Positions 41,085 through 47,933 of a stretch of DNA of 47,933 nucleotides are shown here, piece after piece. The notes below the pieces were generated by a model. The model made no database searches. It was not told where the DNA came from and worked only from the letters and a program-made list of their open reading frames with translations. This DNA is from Hydrogenispora sp. Its GTDB lineage: Bacteria > Bacillota > UBA4882 > UBA10575. Location: assembly GCA_012837705.1 (NCBI GenBank), contig DUQQ01000009.1, positions 1 to 47,933 of the forward strand, read 5' to 3'. Numbering within the stretch: the first letter of the stretch is position 1; the number at the start of each line of letters is the position of its first letter. Made by a program: the position numbers and the translations under genes.

Positions 41085-41179
41085 CTTTGCGCCAAACTCC
41101 GATCTTCAGTTAGGACGGGTCGGGCTTAGGAAATTTCTTCTGACCACTGGTTACGCCTCGCCCGCTGAAGATTTGTCAC
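41085..41179 (-). pseudogene. Possible relic of an IS66-family TnpA-like accessory gene
   Basis: On the minus strand an AAAGGAGG (41196-41189) precedes a GTG at 41179 that opens only 17 codons, reading MTNLQRARRNQWSEEIS. This resembles the start of small IS66 TnpA proteins (R-x-x-W-x-x-x-I pattern). After a frameshift the sequence continues KPDPS-stop-LKIGVWRKVN, which can be matched to the SGL-x-V-x-x-W-C-x-E region. No further TnpA, TnpB or transposase sequence and no terminal repeats are seen. The match is from memory and short; it could be chance. Confidence 0.25.
41102..41172. other. Extended inverted repeat, possible structured leader RNA
   Basis: ATCTTCAG (41102-41109) pairs with CTGAAGAT (41165-41172). 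Inside it CGGGTCGGGC (41116-41125) pairs with GCCTCGCCCG (41155-41164), 9 of 10 pairs including wobbles. The enclosed 29 nt hold two further small stems (AGGAA/TTCTT and ACC/GGT). Total length is about 71 nt. Confidence 0.5.
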
Positions 41180-41484
41180 AGTAAGTATCCTCCTTTCACA
41201 TGCTACACCCATCTCAACCCACGTCAAACTATAGTCCGCAGCTAGCATCCGGAAAATATTAGCCGGTCATTACTCATCCAGCTTTGACCTAATTCCCTTC
41301 GTCATTTAATGCCGCAGGTATGAGTGGCTGAACATTACCAGCATGGGCAAAAACCTGAGATCTACTTTTAAGCCATAGATTATAGCTCCGAAATGAAATG
41401 GGGTGATCGCCAAGTTAATCAGTTCCTCACGTTTTTCAGGGTGTGCTCAAAGAAAATTTTTCAAAAGGAAGGGGTAGAAGCTCA

Positions 41485-42555
41485 ATGAAAAAATGTTTGC
41501 TCGTCTTATGCGTGGTTCTCCTTGTCTTTAGCTTAACCGGATGCTTTAAAAAGAAAGCCGATGAGAACTTGATCGGTGTGGCGATGCCCACCCAGTCCTT
41601 GCAACGTTGGAACCAAGACGGTGCCAACATGAAGGCGAAACTGGAAGAAAAGGGTTTCAAAGTTGACCTCCAATATGCCAACAACGACGTTAACACCCAG
41701 ATTCAACAGTTGGAAAATATGATTACGAAAAAATGTAAGGTGCTGGTCATTGCCTCCATTGACGGTTCGGCTTTGACCGAAGTCTTACGGAAAGCCGCGG
41801 AGAACGATATTAAAGTTATTGCTTACGACCGCTTGATTATGAACTCCGAGCATGTGGACTACTACGCGACCTTCGACAACTTCCAAGTGGGTGTGATTCA
41901 AGGTAAATACATCGAAGAGAAGCTCGGCTTGAAAGAGAAAGATGGTCCCTTCAATATTGAACTGTTTGCTGGTTCCCCCGACGACAACAACGCTTATTTC
42001 TTCAACGGTGGTGCGATGAGTATCCTCCAGCCGTATATCGACGCCGGAAAACTGATCGTGCCCAGTAAACAAACGGAGTTCACGACCATTGCCATTCATG
42101 GATGGGATTCGGCCGACGCCCAAGCCCGGATGGATAACTTGATTACCGCCCATTATGCCGGTGGCCGTAAACTTGATGCCGTCCTCTCCCCCAACGACAG
42201 CTTGGCAATTGGGATTGTCACCTCCCTCCGAAACGCCGGTTTCGGTACTCCTGATAAACCGTTCCCGATCATCACCGGCCAAGACTGCGACAAACCCAAT
42301 GTGATCGCCATGATCAACGGGGAACAGTCCATGTCCATCTTCAAGGACACCAGAACCCTGGCGGCCAAAGTGGTCGAAATGGTCGAAGCCATCATGAAAG
42401 GGGAAGAAGCACCGGTCAACGACACGGAAACCTACCATAACGGTGTCAAGAAAGTCCCCTCCTTCCTGTGTGAGCCGGTTTATGCTGACGCCAATAACTA
42501 TAAAGAATTGCTCATTGACAGCGGATACTACACCGAAGCGGATCTCCAGCAATAA
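41485..42555 (+). CDS. chvE: Multiple-monosaccharide-binding lipoprotein, ChvE type
   Basis: The 356-aa protein starts at MKKCLLVLCV after AAGGAAGGGG; a start 14 codons earlier is less likely. The signal peptide ends in the lipobox SLTGC (Cys19). The mature part is ChvE/XylF-like: IGVAMPTQSLQRWNQDGANM, QIQQLENMI, VIAYDRLIMNSEHVDYYATF, SPNDSLAIGIV, and ITGQDCDKPNVIAMINGEQSM. It binds monosaccharides such as xylose, arabinose, glucose or galactose. It lies upstream of the mmsA and mmsB genes, with a 205-bp gap holding two strong stem-loops. Next to a xylanase, pentoses are a sensible guess. Confidence 0.92.
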   Translation: MKKCLLVLCVVLLVFSLTGCFKKKADENLIGVAMPTQSLQRWNQDGANMKAKLEEKGFKVDLQYANNDVNTQIQQLENMITKKCKVLVIASIDGSALTEVLRKAAENDIKVIAYDRLIMNSEHVDYYATFDNFQVGVIQGKYIEEKLGLKEKDGPFNIELFAGSPDDNNAYFFNGGAMSILQPYIDAGKLIVPSKQTEFTTIAIHGWDSADAQARMDNLITAHYAGGRKLDAVLSPNDSLAIGIVTSLRNAGFGTPDKPFPIITGQDCDKPNVIAMINGEQSMSIFKDTRTLAAKVVEMVEAIMKGEEAPVNDTETYHNGVKKVPSFLCEPVYADANNYKELLIDSGYYTEADLQQ

Positions 42556-42630
42556 TTGAAAAGTCAGTATTAATCTACGCGGTAGCCAGTGAGAACGGAC
42601 ACTTACGCAAAGAAGCTGTTTTGAGGATAA

Positions 42631-42722
42631 GGGATTACCAAACGAAAGGTCGGTTCGGTAATCCCGAAAAATGAAATTCCACGGTGTTCTGGGCAGATTC
42701 AACACGGGAATCTGCCCAGAAC
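42631..42722 (+). other. Two perfect stem-loops between chvE and mmsA
   Basis: GGGATTACC (42631-42639) pairs with GGTAATCCC (42657-42665). GTTCTGGGCAGATTC (42686-42700) pairs perfectly with GAATCTGCCCAGAAC (42708-42722), a 15-bp stem with a 7-nt loop and no T run. They lie 3' of the binding-protein gene and probably protect its mRNA or limit read-through. Confidence 0.7.
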
Positions 42723-42760
42723 CTCTAAACCATGGGAACATGAGCAAAGGGCGGGATTAG

Positions 42761-44296
42761 ATGCAAACAATACTTGAGATGAAAAACATCACGAAAAATT
42801 TTGGTGGTGTTAAAGCACTCAACAATGTCAATTTCAAAGTTACCGCTGGCGAGATCCATGCTCTGGTCGGAGAAAACGGTGCTGGTAAATCTACGCTCAT
42901 GAATATCTTAAGCGGCGTACTTCCCTACGGGACTTACAGCGGGGACATTTTCTATAAGGGGAAACATTGTGTTTTCAGAAGCATCAGAGACAGTGAAAAA
43001 AATGGCATTGTCATCATCCACCAGGAACTGGCGCTTGTCCCCTACCTTTCCATCGGCGAAAACATTTTTCTCGGTAACGAACGGGCAAAACGCGGTGTGA
43101 TCGATTGGGAAAAAACCTACTCCGAAGCGACCAAGATCCTAAGAATGGTCGGTCTTCATGATAACCCCCATATGCTCATTAAAGACCTGGGGGTCGGGAA
43201 ACAGCAACTAGTGGAGATTGCCAAAGCCTTGGCTAAAGACGTGCAACTTTTGATCCTGGACGAGCCTACAGCCGCGCTCAATGAAGAAGATGCGGATAAC
43301 TTGTTAAGACTCCTCCTGGAGTTAAAAAAGAACGGGATTACTTCCATCCTCATCTCCCACAAACTGCATGAGGTGATTAAAGTCGCTGACTCCATCACCA
43401 TTCTCCGGGATGGTGCCACCATCGAAACACTCCAAGTTGAACACGGTGGGATCAACGAGGACCGGATCATCAAAGGAATGGTCGGCCGGGAGTTGGTTGA
43501 CCGGTTCCCGAAACGCCAACCCAGGATCGGTGATGTCTATTTTGAGGTGAAAAACTGGAACGTCTATGACCCCCTCATCGAAGGGCGCAAAGTGATCAAA
43601 GATGTCAGCCTTAAGGTGCATAAAGGAGAGATTGTCGGCATCTCGGGGCTGATGGGTTCCGGGCGAACCGAGTTTGCCATGAGCATCTTCGGAAAAGCTT
43701 ATGGCAGAAATATAAGCGGGCAGGTCTTTAAGGACGGAAGAGAACTCCAGCTCGACACCGTTCAACAAGCCATTAATAATGGTCTGGCCTATGTAACCGA
43801 AGACCGGAAAACCGCTGGTTTGATTGGTATTGAGGATATCAAACACAATATATCTTTATCAAGTTTGAATAAGATCAGTAAAAGAGGGATCATCGATGAT
43901 GATCTGGAGAACGCAGCAGCCACAACCTATCGGGAAAAACTGAATATAAAATCGTCCAGTATCTTTCAGAAAGTACAAAACCTCTCCGGAGGAAACCAAC
44001 AGAAAGTAGTGCTGGCAAAGTGGATCTTTGCCGCTCCGGATGTTTTAATCCTCGACGAACCTACACGGGGAATCGATGTCGGCGCAAAATATGAAATTTA
44101 TAACATCATCAATCAGCTGGCTGAGGAGGGCAAAGCAATCATCTTTATCTCCTCGGAACTTCCCGAAATCCTGGGAATCTGCGATCGAATTTATGTGATG
44201 AACGAAGGAAGAATCGTCGGCGAGCTCATGAAAGAAGAGGCGTCGCAGGAAAGTATAATGAAATGCATTATGCAGAGTAATAGGGGGCGTTACTGA
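42761..44296 (+). CDS. mmsA: Multiple monosaccharide ABC transporter ATPase
   Basis: The 511-aa protein has two nucleotide-binding domains. The first has Walker [11 protein letters not shown]-loop [19 protein letters not shown], signature [15 protein letters not shown] and [13 protein letters not shown]. The second has the degenerate P-loop [10 protein letters not shown] and signature [14 protein letters not shown] with [15 protein letters not shown]. This is the RbsA/XylG/MmsA architecture in which only one site is fully active. The last base of its stop codon is the first base of the mmsB start, so translation is coupled. Confidence 0.95.
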   Translation: MQTILEMKNITKNFGGVKALNNVNFKVTAGEIHALVGENGAGKSTLMNILSGVLPYGTYSGDIFYKGKHCVFRSIRDSEKNGIVIIHQELALVPYLSIGENIFLGNERAKRGVIDWEKTYSEATKILRMVGLHDNPHMLIKDLGVGKQQLVEIAKALAKDVQLLILDEPTAALNEEDADNLLRLLLELKKNGITSILISHKLHEVIKVADSITILRDGATIETLQVEHGGINEDRIIKGMVGRELVDRFPKRQPRIGDVYFEVKNWNVYDPLIEGRKVIKDVSLKVHKGEIVGISGLMGSGRTEFAMSIFGKAYGRNISGQVFKDGRELQLDTVQQAINNGLAYVTEDRKTAGLIGIEDIKHNISLSSLNKISKRGIIDDDLENAAATTYREKLNIKSSSIFQKVQNLSGGNQQKVVLAKWIFAAPDVLILDEPTRGIDVGAKYEIYNIINQLAEEGKAIIFISSELPEILGICDRIYVMNEGRIVGELMKEEASQESIMKCIMQSNRGRY

Positions 44297-45498
44297 TGGA
44301 AAATGGAAAGATGAAACCGGCGGCTAAAGTTACCTCGATTGGCTACACAATAAGAACCAATATGCGCCAATATGCGATGCTTATTGCCTTAATTGTCATT
44401 ATGATCTTTTTCCAAATTGCGACAGACGGTGTTCTTTTGGTCCCGATGAATGTGACCAATCTCATTCTGCAAAACAGTTACGTTTTAATCTTGGCCATTG
44501 GAATGACGCTCTGTATTCTAACTGGTGGTAACATTGATCTCTCTGTTGGTTCAGTAGCGGCTTTCACCGCTGCCATCGTGGGGACGCTGGTTATCAACAA
44601 AAAAATGGATGTTACTCTCGCTCTCACCATCGGACTCCTGATTGGCGCGGTGATCGGAAGCTGGCAGGGTTTCTGGATTGCTTACGTGCGGATCCCTCCC
44701 TTCATCGCGACCCTTGCCGGGATGCTTATCTTCCGCGGGCTAACCAATACCATTCTAAAGGGGTTGACCTTATCGCCTTTCCCCCGATCCTTTCAGAAGA
44801 TTAGCTCCGGATATATCCCGGATATCTTCCCTAATCTTACGAATTTAAACATGACACCCATCGTTATTGCGGCGGTGTCCTCGCTGCTTCTCCTGTATGT
44901 CCAAATCAGAAACCGGAAAAGGAAGTTTGAAAATAGCAGGGAGATTATGCCGCGCTCGCTCTTCGTCGCCCAGCTGATCATTGTGATCCTGGCGATCAAC
45001 CTCTTTGCCCTGGCGTTAGCCGCCCATAAGGGGCTTCCGATCATTCTGGTGATTCTTGGTGTTTTAATCTTTGTCTATCATTTCTTTACCACCAAAACAG
45101 TACCCGGCCGCTATATCTATGCTTTGGGTGGTAATGAGAAGGCCGCCATCCTTTCGGGAATTGACACCAAAAAAGTTCTGTTCTTTGTGTACTTGAACAT
45201 GTCAGTATTATCGGCCATCGCCGGGATCGCTTTTGCCGCCCGTACCAATTCGGCTTTTCCTTTGATGGGTAATGGCTTTGAAATGGATGCGATCGCCGCT
45301 TGTTTTATCGGCGGTGCCTCTTCCACCGGCGGTATTGGCACGGTAATTGGGGCGATCATCGGGGCTTTAGTGATGGGCGTGCTCAACAACGGGATGTCGA
45401 TTATGGGGATCGGTAGCGATTGGCAGATGACAATCAAAGGTTTTGTCCTTTTAATGGCCGTCGCCTTTGATGTTTATTCGAAAACCAAATCCAAATAG
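44296..45498 (+). CDS. mmsB: Multiple monosaccharide ABC transporter permease
   Basis: The 400-aa protein has about ten membrane segments, longer than RbsC (about 320) and typical of MmsB/GguB. Family segments include LAIGMTLCILTGGNIDLSVGS, AYVRIPPFIATLAGMLIFRG, YALGGNEKAAILSGID, and AIAACFIGGASSTGGIGTVIG. It starts at ATG in a TGATG overlap with mmsA and forms the channel for that ATPase and the ChvE-like binding protein. The operon ends at the strong terminator at 45606-45643. Confidence 0.95.
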   Translation: MENGKMKPAAKVTSIGYTIRTNMRQYAMLIALIVIMIFFQIATDGVLLVPMNVTNLILQNSYVLILAIGMTLCILTGGNIDLSVGSVAAFTAAIVGTLVINKKMDVTLALTIGLLIGAVIGSWQGFWIAYVRIPPFIATLAGMLIFRGLTNTILKGLTLSPFPRSFQKISSGYIPDIFPNLTNLNMTPIVIAAVSSLLLLYVQIRNRKRKFENSREIMPRSLFVAQLIIVILAINLFALALAAHKGLPIILVILGVLIFVYHFFTTKTVPGRYIYALGGNEKAAILSGIDTKKVLFFVYLNMSVLSAIAGIAFAARTNSAFPLMGNGFEMDAIAACFIGGASSTGGIGTVIGAIIGALVMGVLNNGMSIMGIGSDWQMTIKGFVLLMAVAFDVYSKTKSK

Positions 45499-45605
45499 AC
45501 GCCGTTTGGTGCCTACAGCGTAAAGCAGCGTTAAATCAGCAGGTTTTAAGGCACGAAACCCAGAACCACTAAATCAGAACAAGAAAAAAGGGAACGTATA
45601 AACTG

Positions 45606-45643
45606 ACAAAAAACCGGAGGTGCATCTGCCTCCGGTTTTTTGT
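45606..45643. terminator. Strong bidirectional terminator
   Basis: ACAAAAAACCGGAGG (45606-45620) pairs perfectly with CCTCCGGTTTTTTGT (45629-45643), with a T6 run on each strand. It separates mmsB (+) from the SIMPL gene (-). Confidence 0.9.
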
Positions 45644-45645
45644 GC

Positions 45646-46359
45646 TTATTTCAGGTTAAACGTGACATGGGCCGTGACCCGGATCTGTTGCCGACGGGTC
45701 GAGGTATCATGGATGCCATAGGCTTCGACCCGGGTTGAATTGGGTTCGGTGATCTGAAACACGCCAGAACGGACGGAAACGATCTTGCCAATCTGCACAT
45801 CGGTCTGTTCCACCATCTTTTCCGCCCGTTCCCGGGCATTTCTGGTCGCTTCCCCCACCAGTTCCTTTTTCAATTCATCGATACCAGAATAGAAGTATTC
45901 CAAACTCGAGTTGATCGTCCCTCCGGCCAGTAGTTCCACCGGATCAAAAGCCAAGGCTTCCACCGCTTCAACCTGGTCGGTAATGACGTAAATCGTCTGT
46001 TGGAATTGGTACCCGCGAAAAACCCGGGTGTTCCCGTTGTAATCATACTCCTTATAGACGTGGGCCGGTTTCATAGTGATACAATCGCGCCCGATACCTT
46101 TTGTTTCAAGCAAGGCAAAAATTTTTTCCCGGACCGCTTGAAGTTTTACATAACCGGCCGTCAGGTTGTCACCCAAAACTTCCTCTTCGATATTGAGCGT
46201 CCACTTCACCTGATCCGCCTCAAAATCCTGGGAGGCGGCCCCGACCACACTGATGGTCTGCCCCGGACTCTGCGCCCGGTAAAAATAGGAGCCAAAGATG
46301 ACCGCCGCGATGATTAATGATACCCCAAGGATTAAACCGCCTTTAATTCCGGAATTCAT
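45646..46359 (-). CDS. SIMPL (DUF541) domain protein, membrane-anchored
   Basis: The 237-aa protein has one N-terminal membrane segment (residues 8-26) as anchor or signal peptide, then one SIMPL domain. Signature stretches are TISVVGAASQDFEADQVKWT, LQAVREKIFALLETKGIG, YKEYDYNGN, RGYQFQQTIYV and ATRNARERAEKMVEQTDVQIGKIVSV, where the ARxxAE...G-KIV-V motif is diagnostic. Bacterial SIMPL proteins are periplasmic or surface proteins, some forming oligomers; their function is not established. Monocistronic. Confidence 0.9.
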   Translation of the reverse strand: MNSGIKGGLILGVSLIIAAVIFGSYFYRAQSPGQTISVVGAASQDFEADQVKWTLNIEEEVLGDNLTAGYVKLQAVREKIFALLETKGIGRDCITMKPAHVYKEYDYNGNTRVFRGYQFQQTIYVITDQVEAVEALAFDPVELLAGGTINSSLEYFYSGIDELKKELVGEATRNARERAEKMVEQTDVQIGKIVSVRSGVFQITEPNSTRVEAYGIHDTSTRRQQIRVTAHVTFNLK

Positions 46360-46532
46360 TTCGATTCCCCCTTAAATTCGTAAAAAAAGAACGCTGAAAC
46401 TCCCACTGTTCCTTTCTAAAAGTACCTTATGAGGCTTCCTTTTCCTCTATGCATTTTGTGGTAATCACTTCGTCAGTCTTCCTATTTTTCCTTTTGCGTC
46501 ATGCCCCCGCACCCCATTGGCAAAAGAAAAAA

Positions 46533-46571
46533 CCTTCCTAAAACCGTATAGATCGGAAAGAGCCAGGAAGG
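46533..46571 (-). other. Terminator-like hairpin in a gene-free stretch
   Basis: CCTTCCT (46533-46539) pairs with AGGAAGG (46565-46571) across a 25-nt loop, and on the minus strand is followed by TTTTTTCTTTT. No minus-strand gene ends here; the flanking genes at 45646-46359 (-) and 46682 (+) diverge. The rest of 46360-46632 shows nothing recognisable. Confidence 0.4.
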
Positions 46572-46632
46572 AAATTTGGGTGTGATAATGAACACAATAG
46601 GGAATGGGAAGCCTTGTCTGCTCATTAGAATT

Positions 46633-46671
46633 GGTGGTCGCGGATACCCACCACAATAAAAAAACAAAGGA
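46633..46671 (+). promoter_or_regulatory. PreQ1-I riboswitch
   Basis: P1 is GGTGG/CCACC (46633-46637, 46648-46652). The loop TCGCGGATAC closely matches the TCGCAGTAAC loop of the well-studied Thermoanaerobacter preQ1 aptamer. An A-rich tail (46655-46668) ends in AAAGGAG. That tail contains the ribosome site of the downstream gene, so ligand binding should block translation by pseudoknot formation. Confidence 0.9.
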
Positions 46672-46681
46672 GCTGTTTCTT

Positions 46682-47305
46682 TTGGGAAAGAAAGACTTTC
46701 TTCGTACCGTAATTATCCTCTCCGTACTCTACGTTGCCGCCCAGATGTTGTCCGACATCACCAGTTTAAAAATCATCTCCTTGTTCGGCTTTAGTATGGA
46801 TGCGGGAACTTTAATTTACCCGATCACCTTTACCCTGCGGGATCTTGTCCACAAAGTAGCCGGCCTAAAAGTAGCACGCCTTCTCATTTTTCTCGCTGCT
46901 GGGATCAACCTCTTTATGGCCGGCTTGTTCTGGCTGGTCGCGCTTTTGCCTCCGGACCCGTCCGTTGGCTTACAAGCCGAATTTGGGCTGGTTTTATCCC
47001 CGGTTTTCCGGATTACGCTTGCTTCCATCATTGCCGAAGTCGTTGCGGAGTTAATTGACGGGCAAGTCTATGAAATCTGGGTCAAGAAATTTGCGCACCG
47101 TATGCAATGGGGGCGGGTGTTAGCCTCTAATATAATCAGTGTGCCCGTAGACTCGCTTTTATTTGTACTCGTTGCCTTTTACGGTGTACATGCCTTTCCG
47201 GTGATCCTCGCGATTTTTACCACAAACGTGTTTTTAAAATTGTTTGTCGCCATTTTGTCAATGCCCGCTATTTATCTTGTCCGCGGCACCAAACCATCTT
47301 CTTAA
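46682..47305 (+). CDS. yhhQ: Queuosine precursor transporter (VUT/YhhQ family)
   Basis: The 207-aa protein begins at TTG 46682, 9 nt after the AAAGGAG of the riboswitch; the longer open frame reads through the riboswitch and is not real. It has about six membrane segments. Family motifs: LYVAAQMLSDITSLKII, MDAGTLIYPITFTLRDLVHK, ASIIAEVVAELIDGQVYEIW, and LASNIISVPVDSLLFVLVAF. YhhQ imports preQ0/preQ1 for queuosine tRNA modification. The preQ1-I riboswitch upstream independently supports this. Monocistronic. Confidence 0.93.
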   Translation: MGKKDFLRTVIILSVLYVAAQMLSDITSLKIISLFGFSMDAGTLIYPITFTLRDLVHKVAGLKVARLLIFLAAGINLFMAGLFWLVALLPPDPSVGLQAEFGLVLSPVFRITLASIIAEVVAELIDGQVYEIWVKKFAHRMQWGRVLASNIISVPVDSLLFVLVAFYGVHAFPVILAIFTTNVFLKLFVAILSMPAIYLVRGTKPSS

Positions 47306-47371
47306 CCGCGCGAAACTCCCGAGACATATCGGGGTGAAACAACTTTTTAGCCGATAGCACCCTGCGCCAAT

Positions 47372-47406
47372 AAAAAACTCCCACCTCGTGGGAGTTTAGT
47401 TTTTTC
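47372..47406. terminator. Bidirectional terminator between yhhQ and gerC
   Basis: AAACTCCCAC pairs with GTGGGAGTTT around a 3-nt loop, with T-rich tracts on both sides. It serves the convergent yhhQ (+) and Ger(x)C (-) genes. Confidence 0.85.
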
Positions 47407-47445
47407 AAGCATCGTCTGGAGCCGTGCCCCTATTTTAGACAATCC

Positions 47446-47933
47446 CTACCGCATAACACCGTAGTTGTCCATGGTGAACTGGACTTTTACTTCTATGGGC
47501 ATCTGCGGGTAAAGCTGTTCCCAAGCGGAGGGTTCCCAAGTCAACGGATTATTAATCCGGTATACTTCCCCGAGCGCCAGAAGATCCGCGCCGAAACCTT
47601 GCAGTTTGTCGAGGGTTTTACGCATCTCCCGTTCTAAAAAGGCGCTAACCGCACTGTTAATCCGTCGTCGATCTTGCCGGTTCAATTTAACCGCCATAGC
47701 AGTCGATTCCCCGAGAATACCACGGGCTTTAATCTTGATCGTGATCACCGGTGCGTCCCGGTTCTTTTTATAACCGATTTTCGTTTTTGACCGAACGTGG
47801 CGCATGGTAACCCGGCCGTATTCAGGAATATGCAGATTAAGGTAGGCACTCCTGGCTCTACCGCTGAGAAGCCCATACATCCGGGTTTCCACTCCCGACA
47901 ACTCACCAACCAGCCGGTCGTTATGGAACACCC
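47446..47933 (-). CDS. Spore germination protein, Ger(x)C family, C-terminal part (runs off right edge)
   Basis: The last about 162 codons are visible and the 5' part lies beyond the window. The pattern LVGELSGVETRMYGLLSGR, then basic RSKTKIGYKK, ITIKIKARGILGEST, EREMRKTLDKLQGFGADLLALGE, and PLTWEPSAWEQLYPQMPIEVKVQF matches the C-terminal domain of GerAC/GerBC-type lipoproteins. These proteins are part of nutrient germinant receptors in the spore inner membrane. The usual DIFGFG is LLALG here. It implies that the organism forms endospores; the A and B subunits are probably next to it outside the window. Confidence 0.88.
   Translation of the reverse strand, partial: VFHNDRLVGELSGVETRMYGLLSGRARSAYLNLHIPEYGRVTMRHVRSKTKIGYKKNRDAPVITIKIKARGILGESTAMAVKLNRQDRRRINSAVSAFLEREMRKTLDKLQGFGADLLALGEVYRINNPLTWEPSAWEQLYPQMPIEVKVQFTMDNYGVMR

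Larger units (their letters stand above)
40733..41484. other. 752-bp divergent control region between pgm and the sugar importer
   Basis: No intact gene is seen. The region holds a 16-bp tandem repeat, a perfect 14-bp palindrome, a long inverted repeat and a possible relic of a transposase accessory gene, all listed separately. The stretch 41180-41440 shows nothing clear beyond short complementary patches (TTACTCAT at 41270-41277 with ATGAGTGG at 41320-41327). If the importer promoter lies near the palindrome, its leader is over 400 nt long. Confidence 0.5.

Noticed and set aside
46550-46563. Near match to the Illumina adapter core (AGATCGGAAGAGC with one extra A)
   Set aside because: The inserted base, the absence of further adapter sequence and its position inside an inverted repeat make contamination unlikely; chance similarity.
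46604-46681. Longer N-terminus for the VUT transporter starting at 46604
   Set aside because: It reads through the preQ1-I riboswitch; the TTG at 46682 has the riboswitch-controlled ribosome site.

Overview
The window looks like the chromosome of an anaerobic, endospore-forming, plant-polysaccharide-fermenting member of the Bacillota. A Ger(x)C-type spore germination gene at the right edge supports sporulation. A SAM-I riboswitch, a preQ1-I riboswitch, strong AGGAGG ribosome binding sites and frequent GTG/TTG starts support a Firmicute. The sulfide-dependent homocysteine genes, many Fe-S proteins and a [FeFe]-hydrogenase-like sensor point to an anaerobe. Several envelope proteins, one with a beta-barrel-like C-terminus ending in Phe, raise the possibility of a diderm lineage such as the Limnochordia/Hydrogenispora group. 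That placement is inference only. No tRNA, rRNA, CRISPR array or intact insertion sequence was found.

Left part (1-5.4 kb): a truncated leucine-rich-repeat surface protein, a secreted LolA-like protein, an NSS-family sodium symporter in an operon with a DUF4097 beta-repeat protein, and CutC. From 5.4 to 14.3 kb lies a methionine block. A minus-strand operon under a promoter and a SAM-I riboswitch encodes a DUF39 homocysteine-biosynthesis protein, a small ferredoxin, a UPF0280 (COG2122) protein and MetF. On the other strand are a stand-alone cobalamin-reactivation-domain protein and a MetH that lacks this domain. Together they would make homocysteine from sulfide and methylate it. Between them sits a soluble hydrogenase-like/FeS/methyl-accepting fusion.

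Middle (14.3-30 kb): YbaK; an exported protein joining a glycogen-binding-like domain to a Cys-based phosphatase; a BsuPI-domain protein; a LacI-controlled maltodextrin-type operon (regulator, GH13 enzyme, binding protein, two permeases, no ATPase); a complete branched-chain amino-acid-type ABC importer (livJHMGF); and an aldehyde dehydrogenase.

Right part (30-48 kb): an operon of FGGY kinase, tandem class II aldolase (second domain degenerate) and GSAM-like aminotransferase, with a divergent TetR gene and a perfect palindromic operator; a Phd-Uma2 fusion with three TTAGCTAA boxes; cupin and macro-domain proteins; a cytoplasmic GH10 xylanase; phosphoglucomutase; a ChvE/MmsA/MmsB-type monosaccharide importer behind a 750-bp control region; a SIMPL protein; a preQ1-controlled VUT/YhhQ transporter; and the GerC fragment. 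The sugar genes fit uptake of xylo- and malto-oligosaccharides followed by intracellular hydrolysis. In all three ABC operons that have a binding-protein gene, a long perfect stem-loop follows that gene.
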